In this document: positions 19,196 through 30,472 of the stretch, piece by piece | Layout of the letters: each line of letters starts with the position of its first letter | How positions within the stretch are numbered: the first letter of the stretch is position 1 | Source: Prorocentrum cordatum | Taxonomy: Eukaryota > Sar > Dinophyceae > Prorocentrales > Prorocentraceae | Direction of reading: 5' to 3' | Assembly: GCA_963575745.1 (NCBI GenBank) | Contig: CAUYUJ010021137.1 | Location: 407,335-471,334 of the forward strand | Length of the DNA stretch: 64,000 bases | Position numbers and translations under genes: made by a program | The notes under the pieces: model-generated | Database searches by the model: none | Told to the model about the DNA's origin: nothing | The model's input: the letters and a program-made list of their open reading frames with translations, nothing else

Positions 19196-20340
19196 AGAGC
19201 GGGAGTTCCCGCAGGGCTGCTAGGGCATTTCGGAGACATCTGGGGACTCTTCGGCCGTCCAGTGTGCTCGCAAAGCCGGGAAGGCCAGAATGCTCAAGTC
19301 ATGTAAAAACTTATTTGGGCGTTTCGGAGCCGCCATCGAGTCTTGGAGGCTTGATGGCCTGTTGTTCTGTCCGTCTTGGACGCTTCGAAGACCCAGAAAG
19401 CAGAGATGCTGATTCTTTACGTCCCCCGAAGGGGTTGGGACGATGTTGGCTTCTCGCGGTCCTCTTGGCAGTACTCTTGGGGCTCTCTTGAGCCGTCTCG
19501 GGGCCAGGTTGTGCAGTGTTGAAGTCATTGTTGGCGGCTTGGACGCATCTTGAGCCATCTTGGCGGCCTTGGTGGCCGTCCTTGGCCGTCTTGGTGGCCT
19601 TGGGGACCCCTGGGAGGCGAGGGGGGGGAGGGGAGGCGGAAGAACACGAGTATGGTCATAACGCGGTGAGGCAGGAGGAGGAAGAGGAGCGTGAAGAGAA
19701 GGAGGAGGACCAGAGGGAGTAGAAGGAGGAGGAGCAGGAGGAGGAGGAGAAGGAGGCCGAGGAGGAGGAGGAGGAAGAGAAGAAGCAGGTCGCAGGAGGA
19801 GGAGGAGGAGGAGGAGAAGAAAGAGAAAGAGGAGGATGGAAAGGGACAGGGGAAGAGGAGGAGGTTAAGGAGGTGAAGGCTGAGGAGGAGATGAGCCGGG
19901 CGGGAGGGGGCGTTGCCTTTTCGGAGACTCTTGGAGCATCGTGGCGACCACTCTTGCACACTTTGGGGGGCCTCTTGGGGGCAAGTTTGGGGCTCTGTGC
20001 GCCATCTTTGGGGATCGTGTTCTCTCTGCAGGGTTCTCTCTTAGATCCTGCTTGCAGCGCTCTTGGGGCAGCTTGGGGTTATTTGAGGAATTTGTCTTGG
20101 CCGTCTTGGGGCCCCAGCGTGTGGTTTTAGAAGCCTCTTGGGGGGCTCTGGAATTGTTTTGAGGCGAGTTGGGGGGTCTCTTGCACCATCTTGATACAGC
20201 TTGAAGCCCAAAAGTAGAAAATGCCCAAATTTGCAAGGCTGCGTTCCTGGCGAAAGACCCGACAAGATGCTTGTGAGTACATCCGTCGCAATTTTGACTC
20301 GAGCGGTTCTGGTGACGAAACCGGCGGCTGGATTTAAGCA
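19196..20340. repeat. Further GTCTTGG-type repeats and a purine tract
   Basis: More degenerate CTCTTGGGGC and GCCGTCTTGG words (19320-19620 and 19920-20200) on either side of a GGA-rich purine tract at 19670-19880. No gene supported. Confidence 0.7.
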
Positions 20341-20853
20341 GCTCATTTCCTAGTTCCTTTTTTTAGCTGATTTTTTAGTGCATCTCTCCACCCAACGCGC
20401 GCAGCCACGGCCTCGGGCGCAGCCGACGCACCCGCGCCTGCGCGCCATGCCGCCTGACGGCCGCGCGGCCAGAGCGCGGTGTGGCCCGCAGCCGCCGCCC
20501 GACCCGGCGGCCGAGGGCCGGCGCGGCCCGGAGCCGCCGCCCGGCCGGTGGCAGCACGGCCGCGCGCCGCCCGAGCGGGGCAGCCGCGCGGAGCCCCCAG
20601 GCCCGGCGGGCTCCGCCGCGGGCACGGAGGCCGCGGCGCCCGGAGGAGGCGGCGCCCGAGGCGGCCGCCCGAGGGCCTCCGCGGCCGCGCCGCCGCGGCC
20701 TCCCCTGCGCGGGCCTCGCCGCCGTCGGCCTCGGCCCGCCCCGGCCTCGGCCCGCCCCGGCCGGAGCGGGGCGGCGCGCCCGGGCACGCCGCGCTCGGCG
20801 GCTCCTGCCGTGCGCTCCGCGGCCCTGCAGCGGAGCCGCGCCCCGACGAGCCC

Positions 20854-21588
20854 ATGTACGTCGCCCTGCCGCCGGGCCCGCAGGCCTGCGGCGCCGGCGC
20901 GCCGGCCGGGTGGCCAGCCGCGGGGCTCGTGCACGAGCGCTGGGCGCTCCCGGGGGGCCGGTCGCTCTGCTGCGAGCTGCCCGGGAGCGGCTGGGCCTCC
21001 ACGGGCTCCACGCGCGCGTCCTGCGACGAGGCGCCAAGCTCCGACGCCAGCGCGGACCGCCCAGAGCCCGCGCGCAGGCAGCCGGCGCTGGAGTTCGACT
21101 CCATCGGGGCTCAGCTCAAGATGCTCGAGGAGGAGGAGGACCCCGGGCGCGTGCTGGTTGCTAGGCGGTGCCACGCCTTGGGCTTCGAGTCGGAGCAGCT
21201 CCTTGTCGATCACTGCTCGCAGTTCGGGCGGGTCAGCAGGGTGCTGGTCATGCACTCGAGGGTGAAGCAGAAGCACAAGCCGACGGGCCCTGTGCGGCTC
21301 CGCCCCGGGAGCATCGGCTTCATCGTCATGGCGGAGGCCGAGGGCGCCGAGCGCGTTCTCCAGGCGGGCGCTGAGCAGACCGTGGCCGGCAGGCGCCTCG
21401 AGGTCTGGCCGTTCTGGCGCCCCTCGCCTCAACAGCGAGCCGCCGGGCACCGCTCCACAGAACGGCGACAGTGGTACGCCGACAGTTCTGTGTTCGGGGT
21501 GTCTCCAGCCGGCCACACATCTGCTCACTTTCCCCGGGAGGCCTGCGGTTTCCCGCGGCGCCTTGCACCCACAATTCTACGCGTTTAG
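20854..21588 (+). CDS. RRM-like RNA-binding protein
   Basis: A 244-residue frame. Residues about 100-190 (21151-21420) read as an RNA-recognition-motif fold: a beta strand RVLVARR, a helix with SEQLLVDHCSQFG, the strand VSRVLVMHSRVK, a loop with KHKPTGPVRLRPG, the strand SIGFIVMAEAEGAERVL, and ending GRRLEVWPFW. The helix pattern followed by xFGxVxxVxV, and the GFIVMxxxExAxRVL block, are what identify it. This resembles a large dinoflagellate family of RRM-like proteins known to me from general experience. The frame is open back to an ATG at 20479, but 20479-20850 is extremely GC-rich with every frame open, so I start at the ATG before the first non-repetitive residues. TTTTTTAG at 20365 could be a splice acceptor. 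No spliced-leader relic or poly(A) is visible. Confidence 0.6.
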   Translation: MYVALPPGPQACGAGAPAGWPAAGLVHERWALPGGRSLCCELPGSGWASTGSTRASCDEAPSSDASADRPEPARRQPALEFDSIGAQLKMLEEEEDPGRVLVARRCHALGFESEQLLVDHCSQFGRVSRVLVMHSRVKQKHKPTGPVRLRPGSIGFIVMAEAEGAERVLQAGAEQTVAGRRLEVWPFWRPSPQQRAAGHRSTERRQWYADSSVFGVSPAGHTSAHFPREACGFPRRLAPTILRV

Positions 21589-22640
21589 CCTGGGCGCTGG
21601 ACGCTTCCTGGCCTCGAGGGTGGAGGTGAGGATCCCCCCTGGCGCACGACGAAACTCATCCGTCTGCCACGCCAGCAGTGGCGCCGGACCTGATGAAACG
21701 ACAGGGGTCGCGGCCTCTCGGAGTCCACGACCCCCAATTTTATGTAGTAGGGAAAGGGGGGCCACGGCCCGTCCACGCCCCCCGCCTGGAACCAGGGGGG
21801 GTCCCCTTTGGTTGTCCTCCCTCCTCCTGCCTCCTCGTCCTCCTGCTCGTCCTCCTCCCCACCCCCCACCCTCTGGCGCGCCTCTGACAGCCAGATGGCT
21901 TGAGCCAGGAAGGCGGAAGCGGCTGGGCAGCCGGGTGGTTCCGACTGCAGTGCCGCCAGGCACGGCGGGCTTGTGGCGTGGTGTGTCACAACTCCACGGC
22001 GCTGCCGGGTACCACTGCGCGGGGGCGACTGGGCCAGATGGGCTGCGGCCATGGCAGCGTCGGGTCTGCGGCGCGCTGGTGGGGCGGGAGCAGGATACGA
22101 TCCAAAGAGGGGCAAGAGGAGGAATTTGGAAAGAGTAGACGCCCGATTCACAGCTTGAATGGAGTTCGGGCATCGGTGTCGCCTGGCCTCCCGCAGCCGA
22201 CGGCTGCCTTGTGCCTCCCGCAGCCTGTCTGCTGCACTCTAAACGCGAGACACATGCATCGCACAGATTTCACCTCTCACGTGTTTTGCGCATATTGAAT
22301 AATTTTGTAATTGCTCATACACATGCCAAGTCCTGGCGGCGGGGTGACGCGTATGTTCTGTACGGAAGCCCAGCTGATTTGCCGAGCGCCGTGTGGCATC
22401 AATGGCATTCGGAGTGAGCGTTGCTTGGCTGATTTCAATTCGTTATGCTACGTGATGTGTGCGCATCGTTCAGCTGCAAGCGCCTTCTCCAACTTGAATT
22501 CGCACATCGCATCGTCAAGACAATACTTGAGATGCGGCCACGTTTTTGGTTGCCACATTACGCGCAAGAACTTCGCATAAGTTTTTGGTTGCCTCTTCCT
22601 TCTTGACAATGAGTGCTGTTTGTGTGCAGAGGCCACATGA
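21589..22640. other. No supported gene
   Basis: GC-rich to 22200, then more AT-rich. ORFs of about 190 residues overlap on both strands at 21577-22173 without recognisable motifs. Confidence 0.5.
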
Positions 22641-22644
22641 GCCC

Positions 22645-23192
22645 CTCCTTCGGTGGAGCTCCCTGTGGGGCCACGAAGCGTGTGAGGGGTGTGCCGAAAT
22701 GGGTGCGGTGGCGCCATGCGAACCCTGCCAGTGGGGCCGTCGGTGGAGCTCCTTATGGGGCCGCGAAACGTGTGAGGGGTGTGCCGAAATGGGTGCGGTG
22801 GCACCATTGGAACCCTGCCACTGGGGCCGTCGGTGGAGCTCCTTGTGGGGTCACGGAACGTGTGAGGGGTGCGCCGAAATGAGGCGGTGGCGCCATGCGA
22901 ATTTTACCATTGCGGCCTTCGGTGGAGCTCCCTATGTGGCCACGAAACGTGTGGCAGGTGTGCCGAAATGGGGCGGGGCCGCCATGCGAACTCTGCAACT
23001 GGGGCCGTCGGAGGAGCTCCCTTAGGGCCACGAGAGGGGTGCGTCGAAATGGGGCGGGGCCGCCATGCGAACTTTGCCACTGGGGCCTTCGGTAGAGCTC
23101 CCATGGGGCCATGAAGCGTGTGAGAGGTGCGCCGAAATGAGGCGGGGCCGCCATGCGAACTTTGCCACTAGAGCCTTCGGTGGAGCTCCCTG
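22645..23192. repeat. 90-bp minisatellite, six copies
   Basis: GGTGGAGCTCC-type starts at 22652, 22742, 22832, 22921, 23010, 23091 and 23179, so units are 90, 90, 89, 89, 81 and 88 bp. Each unit contains GTGCCGAAATGGG and CGCCATGCGAA. Multiples of three keep a Trp/Gly/Cys-rich frame open through several units; I read this as repeat, not gene. Confidence 0.93.
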
Positions 23193-24776
23193 TGGCGCTG
23201 CTCTACAGGTCCCTCGGGTGCCTCGTCTTCCTGCCCGTGCACCAGATGGTCCTCCTGAGTGTGGCCTAGCCGGCGTCGTGGTGAAGACAGGTCCTCCGCC
23301 TCCTCCTCCTTCCTCCTCCTCCTCTTCCGTCTCATCCCTCCCTTGTCAGGCTCACATCCCTCGTCGTCCTCCCCTTCTTCTATCTCCTCCTCCTCCTCTT
23401 TCTTCTCCTCCTTCTCCCTCCTCCCCCGTTCTGCCTTCCTCCGCCTTCACCCTTTCCTGTGTTTTCTCCCCCCCTCCTCCGCCCCCCCGCCCTCTTCCCT
23501 CCTCTGTCCTCCTGCACCTCCTTTTTAGCCGCCGCGGAGCCGGAGTGTAGTGTCCCACGATACAGCCCGTCGCCGTTCATAGTGCCTTGAGGTCTACTTA
23601 AAAGGACATCGCTTTATAGACCCACTTGTCCCAGGGCATCTTGACACTGGTTCTGTTCCAGATGCGCTTGCACTGTCGCGATGCAGTGCTGTTCGCACTT
23701 TCCTTGCACTTACCTTGCACTGGATGATGGGGGTGTAATCGAGGATGGTGGTTGGGGTGTGGCGGAGGAGCCGCCGCGTATTCCCTAGCAGACACCGCAA
23801 TACCAATACTATCGCCCTGGCGGGCTTTTCCACTTCTCTGGTGGAAGTCGATTAAATGGAGAGAAAGCATGCTGCTAAATCAATTCCAGATGTCTAAAAT
23901 ATGTTTCAAACATGTTTTTAACTATGTTTGAACATGGTTGAAACGTTTTTTTCTAACATTTTCTATACATTTAATCACATCTTTTATTCAATGATATAAT
24001 TGTTAGAGTGTCCATTGCCATGGCATCCACAACACTTTTCTGTCTTTCTTGGCACCTCCTAGGCCGTTCAGCCTGCATTAGTGCCACAAGAGTTCGAGTT
24101 CGACCTTGCTCGCGCGTTCTGCTTTCCTACCAGATCGCCGTGGGAAGGCGAGACGGCCCACCCCAGACTGCGTTTTGCGGCCAGCCTGCGGAGGAGGTGA
24201 GAGGGGGTGGGCCTGCTCAGAATTCTCGGAAGGCCTCCAGCCTTCTGAGGAGTTTCCTAAGCCTTCCCCGAAGACAAATAACCTCCTCAGAATTGGCCGG
24301 AGGGCTTCTGAGAAGCCCCGCGCCTTCTGAGAACGCCACCTCCTCCTCACTCCCCCTCCTCGACGCCCCGCCGAGTTTGGTTCTCCGATCATTCGCGGGT
24401 CTCCGGCGCCCATCTGGGTCGTTCCGGGCATCTCCAGAACGCTCTCGGCGCGGCGCAGCTGCCAGCAAGCACCCCGAGGCCTGAAGACCGTCGAGAACAG
24501 AGGTAAACGTGCGAAGACCTCGTACCTTGAACCTGGAACCTCCCCCCCCGAAACAAAAAATATGAACCCGGAACCTCCCCCGCCTCGCTCGCCGCCGATA
24601 CGTTGGTGCAGCAGCAGGGAGAGCGGCTCCGCGCAGAGCCTCGTGGGGGCCAGACCCCTCCGCGCGCCAGGCCGGCGAGGCCGAGGCCCGCGACAAGGAG
24701 AAGATGCAGGAGGCCCGCGGGGTCGCGCGCGGGAGTGCCTCCTCCAGGATATGGGGAGAGAGGAAGGAAAGAGGGG
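23193..24776. other. Low-complexity and AT-richer spacer, no supported gene
   Basis: TCC/TTC-rich DNA at 23295-23525, then an AT-richer stretch (23600-24010) with the palindromic words AAACATGTTTTTAACTATG. From 24080 to 24770 minus-strand frames stay open, but this lies beyond the LINE-B TCC boundary and shows no motif. Confidence 0.5.
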
Positions 24777-24824
24777 AGGAGGAGGAGGAGGAGGAGGAGG
24801 AGGAGGAGGAGGAGGAGGAGGAGG
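24777..24824. repeat. (GGA)n tract at the 3' side of LINE-B
   Basis: GGA repeats running into the assembly gap. On the minus (LINE-B sense) strand this is (TCC)n. Confidence 0.93.
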
Positions 24825-24924
24825 NNNNNNNNNNNNNNNNNNNNNNNNNNNNNNNNNNNNNNNNNNNNNNNNNNNNNNNNNNNNNNNNNNNNNNNNNNNN
24901 NNNNNNNNNNNNNNNNNNNNNNNN
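24825..24924. other. Assembly gap of 100 N
   Basis: Exactly 100 N inside a GGA tract, so the true length is unknown. ORFs drawn across it are not meaningful. Confidence 0.99.
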
Positions 24925-25539
24925 TCTCGCCAATGCGCGCGCACTGAGCGGGGCCATGGTGCGATAATCGATCTTGTCGCTTAGATCCGTGACCGCGATG
25001 AAGGCTGAGACGGGTCTCCGTCCGATGTCTCGCAGGGCTAGCAACGTGGCGCCTGTGGTCCCTGACGCTTGTTCCCAGGGCCTGGGCGCACGAAGGACGC
25101 GGAATGCTTGCCTCTGCCGAGCCTTCTGCAACGCGTCGCGAGCGGCACAGCAATCCTGAACCAAGAGGGCCATTGGAATCTCGGCTGCGTCCTGCAGAAA
25201 GCCCTGGGGGTCATCTCCCGTGGACCCCTGGATGCATGACGAGACCCATGCTGTTGGAATCGCCCCTGGAGTGTACCCTGTGCCTGTCATGGCGACTCGC
25301 GCCTGCTGGGCAGCTGCAGGGGGTGCCCTGCGCACTCCCGACCCCTGCTGCGTCGCCGACGGCAGGGCCTGCCACGAGAATCGAGAGACCAGGGCACCAG
25401 CTTTCTTAATGGCTGAATGCCTGGACATGCGCAGGCGTGTCCTAGCGATGCGCGGCCGAAGGCGTCCACATTTTAACCTCCTGCCCGCCGCCACTTCTAT
25501 CCCCGAGGCCTCCAACGCAGAGGCATATCGATAACCTAG

Positions 25540-26780
25540 ATATTTGACTTGGCGGGCGACTTGCCTGCCAATCTGGGGAGACGAAGGTGCGACAGTCATT
25601 TTGTCTTTCGCTGCGGCAAGGTCCATGCTCCTCAACGTGTCGGCGAGGGGCGACAACGTAGCGACAGCGGAAGCAACGATGCGACTAGCAGGATCCATCA
25701 TAGCTGTGGTGATATCATATCGTCCACGCAGAAGTCTACAGTGCGCATGATGCGCCGTGTGTTGGTATACATGGTATCGAAAGGGGGCAGGCATAGCGCA
25801 TATGAGACAGAACATCGCCATCGGACATCCAGGCAAGACACCTCGCGTGGCCCAAATCTCGTCGGAGAAGGACGAGCCCCACGCTATCCTGCGCGGCGGC
25901 ATATACATCTGCAGCGCCAGCGCCAGCAAGCGAGCTGGAAATTGGCGCCGAGCAGCTGCCGCCGCGGGGAGTCGCTATGGGATGTGATCGAAACACTTGT
26001 CGATATCGACAATGGCCTGCGCTGCCGCGTGTCCGCCAGCCCCCATGTCCGCGGCTTCCGCTTGAACATGTAACCTTGCAGCGGCATCCGCTGTCGATTT
26101 TTGGGCTCCGACCGCCAGGTATAATCTTCCTAGACGCCGGTGCCAAGCTGCGGACCCAATCCAGACGCGCCTTGCCCCTAAGCCGATGAACCGAGCTCAA
26201 CGGCGCCATCGGTCTATAACCTCGAGATGGTTTCGCTCGCAGGATGACGTGTACCCTCCGAAATTGCACTGGCCATGACCCCCCATATTCACACATGTGA
26301 AGGATGTAGCTGGGGAGGGAGAGCGCGCCGTTCGAGGCGATGGCCCAGTGCGTGGGTCGAAACCTATCAGCGCCAACCTGCAGTTATCGGGGGGCTTCCT
26401 CGGGAAGGCCGCGCAATGCGAGGGGCGCCGCCTCGCTGGGCCGCGAGCCGCGTCTTTTCGATGTGGATCCGCACCCCGCTGACCACCGAGCCTGGCGCCG
26501 TGCACAGGTGGACCAAACCCAAGGGGCGGCCGCTTTCAACCGTTGAAACTCAGCATGGCGGTTCGAGCTTTCCAAAAGATATTGATTCCTCCCAGAGGGC
26601 CTCCTGGGGTCAAATCTGGGATGGCCTCGACGAGGCTCCGCTGGGCTATGAATGTGGGCTCGCTCCTCCAGGACACCGATGACGACCTCCTCGGGGACTT
26701 GAGTGACCTGCTTCGGAATGGCCCCCTAGTGCCCCCCTCTGAAGATCCCCGGCCTCCGCGAAGCCTCAACCAGGTTCCCA
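25540..26780 (-). pseudogene. LINE-B reverse transcriptase, frameshifted
   Basis: RT blocks occur in different minus frames. Motif A reads VDIDKCFDHIP (25999-26015) and meets a TAG about four codons later. The motif B-like RGVLPGCPMA sits in the frame starting at 25929. The active site CVDDM (25716-25727) is in yet another frame. An upstream block reading RPFGLVHLC in one frame lies near 26530. Each motif is well kept, but at least two frameshifts and one stop separate them, so no functional RT can be made from this copy. Family knowledge: VDD preceded by an aromatic or Cys residue is the polymerase active site of LINE RTs. Confidence 0.75.
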
Positions 26781-26949
26781 TCTAGCACGCAGCGGGTCAC
26801 GCTGTGCTGGTTGCGCAGCCATGCATGTGAGCATGTGAGCAATGTCCTGGACCATGCGCGCATCCCATCTAGCACGCAGCGGGTCACGCTGTGCTGGTTG
26901 CGCAGCCATGCATGTGAGCATGTGAGCAATGTCCTGGACCATGCGCGCA
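26776..26949. repeat. Perfect 87-bp tandem duplication inside LINE-B
   Basis: 26776-26862 and 26863-26949 are identical as far as I can compare. The unit begins TCCCATCTAGCACGCAGCGG. It falls between the endonuclease and RT parts and keeps frame (29 codons). Identity implies a recent event or an assembly artefact. Confidence 0.93.
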
Positions 26950-27128
26950 TCAATGCGCGGCCGCAATCACCCATCACGGCCATGCCCCCCCATGAAGTTG
27001 ATTAGGGGAGACCAGGCGCACGTGCGCGCGTGGGTTATTCGTATGATGCGGAACTCGCAAATCGTGCGCGTGGGATTGCAAAATACGAAGTGCGCGTGAT
27101 TGCTGCGTTCCCGCTGGTGGCTGCCGCG

Positions 27129-28538
27129 CTAATGCTCCTCCCGCGGCGGCATGCTCACATCGCAGCCCTCGCGCCCCCCCCCCCGCAACATGTCTGCAGG
27201 CCTGGCGCCGAGCTCAAGAAGAGGAACGAATTCTCCCGCTGCACCGCGATAGAGAGTAGATGCCAAGGCGCGAAGGCGCTCTGCGCGTCTACTGGCGACA
27301 CCGAAGCCTGACTCGGAGTCCGAGCGCATGGTCTCGACCCAGTCGCGTGGGGGGGGCGCCCCGCTGCTAAGGGTTCGGTTCGCCATCGCAGTCATCAGCC
27401 TCAAGAGCAACTGAACTAGGCGTGGCTGGAAGCACGCGAGGCTTGACGAGACGGCAGAGCTTCCGGCTGCGAGGCCCGGGCCCGATCTCAACGCGCATCG
27501 GGTAGCGCCGACGAGGAGGAAAACCGACAACTCGCCACAGCGCAGGCATCGCCGTCGCAAGAATGTCCGACACAGTCCAGCAACCTTCTCAGGTTGGACG
27601 TCGCAGGGTCCTTGCATGCGCCTTGCTTCGAAGCACTCAGAGTTCTGCGCGACGGCGGGGGGCAGGTTCCAGTCCCCGCCGAAAGCAAACGGCGCCGCCG
27701 AGTAGAAGCTGAGACATTCTCCTATCCGGGCAAGCCGTTCAACGCTGGCCCCGCTGAGGCGACGCCCCTGTTCCAGGTGCGTCGATCCAACGAATCCTCC
27801 GCCTCTAAAGCCAGATTGGCCCATGACTGCCACGCAGTGCCTTGGAACCAAAGCATGTGTCGCAGCAAAGTCAGCAAGTGGGGCCGCATGGATATGCTTC
27901 CGAACGAATGGGCCTACCCCTCCCATGGGTTGACCAGTGCCGCTGGCCCCCGCGTCGCTGGCGAAGGCTTGCCACCCCTGCTTCTGGCGCCGCTCCTCGG
28001 CGAGAAGGCGTCGGTGCCCGTGCGAACGGAGCCCCTGCCCTGCAATCTCCGACGCGCGCTTCATCTGCTCGAGGAAATCTTCCATCTGCGGCCAGCCCGA
28101 ACTGTTGGAAGAGGCCATCTGCATGGGCTCCTCACGCCGACCCGCTCGATGCCGCGGTGGCTTCGGTGGGGGGCCAGAGCCAGCTGAGCGCGCAGCGACG
28201 TGGACCGCCTGTTTGGCCTTTTCAGGGGGTGGGGCGGCGGGCCCCCGTTGACAGATTGCATCCGCGTTCGAGCTGCACGGCGCCCCCGCCGACTCCAACG
28301 TCAAGTCGACGAACGGCGGTGCCGATCCTGCGGGGCCGCAACGAGGAAGTGGCGCATCATGCTGGGCATCGTCCCTCTGACACGCGCATGGGTCCAGACC
28401 TCGTAATTGGCGCCGCCTGGAATGACGCAGGCTGCGCTGGCAACAGGTAGGAAATGATCGCGCGCTCCATGCCGCCGCCCCCCAGCCCGCTGCACCTCGC
28501 AGCGCCGTCGTCACCAGGCCGGGGGGCGTCGACCGCAT
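27129..28538 (-). pseudogene. LINE-B endonuclease region
   Basis: A 469-residue minus frame. The AP-like endonuclease section holds a Gln-Gly-Trp block near 28010-27990, GGVGPFVRKH near 27900, a basic/hydrophobic block and the diagnostic FGGDWNLPP at 27665-27690. The first 170 residues are Pro/Arg/Ala-rich without motif. The conserved Asp and His expected after GDWN are not clear in this frame, consistent with a frameshift after about 27600. The segment follows ORF1 and precedes RT, as in LINE ORF2. The ATG at 28538 is merely the first in the frame. Confidence 0.68.
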
Positions 28539-29075
28539 CCTCGTCAGAAATCCCTGACCTGGTCAGTGCACACGAGGGGGAGTTATCACCTCGCGCACCT
28601 CGAACACAAATGGTGGGGGTGGGCTTGCCCGCGGGCGATCTCGCGCGCACGGACGATCCTAGAGCGACGCGCAGCGAACTTGGGCAAGCAGCCGAAGCCG
28701 CCGAGTGAATACCAGAGCGCCCCAAGAGATTAGCATCATACGCGCGACAAAACTGCGCAGGGCCATGGCCGCCAGAAGGCTGAATGCACTCATTGTGCGC
28801 ACCGCCATCTGTCGTGATTGCCGGCCCTGCTGTAGAACCTTCCACTTCCGCGTGAGAAGGGCGACCGTGGCCGCCACCGCGCTGTCGAGGACCAAAACTG
28901 TCGTCACCGGTGTGGCGTCGCCCGGCAGCTCGCAAGTCATGTGGGTTAAGTATCCAGCCTTGGCGTCGCCGCCTCTGCATATCTGTCAGGGGCCGCACTT
29001 GCGTGAAAATGACCAGGCCCGTGCGGATCCACCAATGATGAGGCTTACTGTTGTGCTGACCGTGGTGGGACTCTT

Positions 29076-29978
29076 TCAGCTGGCACGATATCGCGATCTC
29101 CTGAAGGCATCTGCGAGTCCCAGGGAGTCGGAGCCCCTGTAGCAGGAGTGCCTGTCGTGCCCGCTGTGGCCACTGGTGCTGCCGATCGCGGCGCCGCCCG
29201 CTGCTTCGTGACGGCGGCGGGAACCTCCTGATATTGCCGCGCCAGCGAGCGGAGGTAGGCGGGCAGACGGAACCGCATTGATGACGCGCCCAAGCCGCTC
29301 CAGCGACTCATCCAGCTCGAGGTCTGTTGGAGTCCGAGAGCCACCTGTTGGCGCAGTGGCAAGCACCGCGGCCCTGGCGACCTGGACCTTCGAGTTGGTG
29401 GCAGAGACTTCGGCCTCCGCCTGCTGGAGCTCAGCCTGCCTGGCTTCGTCGCTCTTCTGAAATTCGGCCACCACATCGCGAAGCTGAGTGACCTCCTGAG
29501 TATTCTGCTGCTGCCTGTCGAGGGAGTGTCGAAGTTGGTCGTCGGGCGCCCGCGTGGCCCGCTCGGCCTCCTCGGCCCCCTGCAGCTCTCGACGTGCCGC
29601 AGCGAGCAGGCTGCTTCCGTCGTCGAGGCCCAGGCGGCGCAAGGCGGCGACTGCCTTCCTGGCCTCGGCCACCGCGTCGGAGACGGTGAGCGGCTTGTCG
29701 GCGGGCCCCCCCTCAGCTCCTGGTCGTTCGCCACGAGCGCTGCCTTGTCTGGGCCTGCTCGGTCGACGAGGCGCAGGGGGGCAAGCAGGGCGCCTGTCGG
29801 GTGGACCTGCTGGGTCTGGCTTGCCAGCTCTGTCCCTTCTGCTCACGTAGCACCTCTCGTTGCTCGCGAAGTTCCTGGTGTAGCCACAATGGCGGCTAGC
29901 AGCGCAAGCCCAGCGCGGATCCACTTTGATGCCATCCTTGGCCCTCGTTGACCGACTCGCCATGAGAGACTGAAGCAC
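29076..29978 (-). CDS. LINE-B ORF1: zinc-finger-like and coiled-coil protein
   Basis: A 300-residue minus frame. Residues 22-48 look like a RanBP2-type finger: Trp-x-Cys-x5-Cys-x4-Asn-x6-Cys-x2-Ser, where the last zinc ligand is Ser instead of Cys. This is followed by a Pro/Arg stretch and then a coiled coil (about residues 95-220) rich in Glu, Gln, Ala and Leu (DAVAEARKAVAAL, QEVTQLRDVVAEFQKS). Such proteins package LINE RNA. The frame is unbroken, but the lost ligand and the dead downstream RT suggest it is no longer selected. Assignment is from position and architecture. Confidence 0.6.
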   Translation of the reverse strand: MLQSLMASRSTRAKDGIKVDPRWACAASRHCGYTRNFASNERCYVSRRDRAGKPDPAGPPDRRPACPPAPRRPSRPRQGSARGERPGAEGGPADKPLTVSDAVAEARKAVAALRRLGLDDGSSLLAAARRELQGAEEAERATRAPDDQLRHSLDRQQQNTQEVTQLRDVVAEFQKSDEARQAELQQAEAEVSATNSKVQVARAAVLATAPTGGSRTPTDLELDESLERLGRVINAVPSARLPPLAGAAISGGSRRRHEAAGGAAIGSTSGHSGHDRHSCYRGSDSLGLADAFRRSRYRAS

Positions 29979-30252
29979 CTGGGGCCCAGGGTGATCCGCA
30001 AGTAATTCTCGGGCGGCTTCGACGTACAGAAGGTGCCTCGCTGTCCCCTCTGGCCCTTCTCAAGCGTCGATGCCACGACGGGGATGGCGCGCGCCGCCTC
30101 CCAGTGGACGTTGCCACCGCGCAGCGCCACTCGCCAGGAGCAACCCAAGGCGCAGGCGACCAGGCGGCGACGCGGCGCCGAGCAGCGCAGGGGCTAATCG
30201 CGCGCGCGCGCGGCGCAGGCGCCCTGCTGGGGGCGGGGGGGCCGTCGACTCC

Positions 30253-30472
30253 TAGGAGGAGGAGGAGGAGGAGGAGGAGGAGGAGGAGGAGGAGGAGGAG
30301 GAGAAGGAGGTGAGGAGGAGGGAGGCGGAGGAGGAGGAGGAGGGGAGGAGGAGGAGGAGGAGGAGGGGAGGAGGAGGAGGAGGAGGAGGAGGAGAGGGCG
30401 AGGAGGAGGAAGATGAGGCGGAGGAGGAGGAGGAGGACGAGGAGGAGGAGGAGGAGGAGGAGGAGTTCCTAA
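30253..30472. repeat. (GGA)n tract at the 5' side of LINE-B
   Basis: GGA repeats with few variants; (TCC)n on the LINE-B sense strand. Confidence 0.95.

Larger units (their letters stand above)
24925..30252 (-). mobile_element. LINE-B: decayed non-LTR retrotransposon between (TCC)n tracts
   Basis: On the minus strand, in order: ORF1 with a zinc-finger-like start and coiled coil, endonuclease with GGDWN, then RT motifs spread over several frames. Sense-strand (TCC)n lies at both ends (30253-30472 upstream; 24777-24824 plus gap downstream), the same polarity as LINE-A. RNase H is not visible; either it is absent or the 3' end is shortened. Frameshifts, stops and an internal 87-bp tandem duplication show it is dead. 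Confidence 0.83.

Noticed and set aside
24217-25929. 570-residue ORF across the N gap
   Set aside because: The frame crosses 100 unknown bases and leaves the LINE-B boundary; only the part right of the gap belongs to the RT pseudogene.
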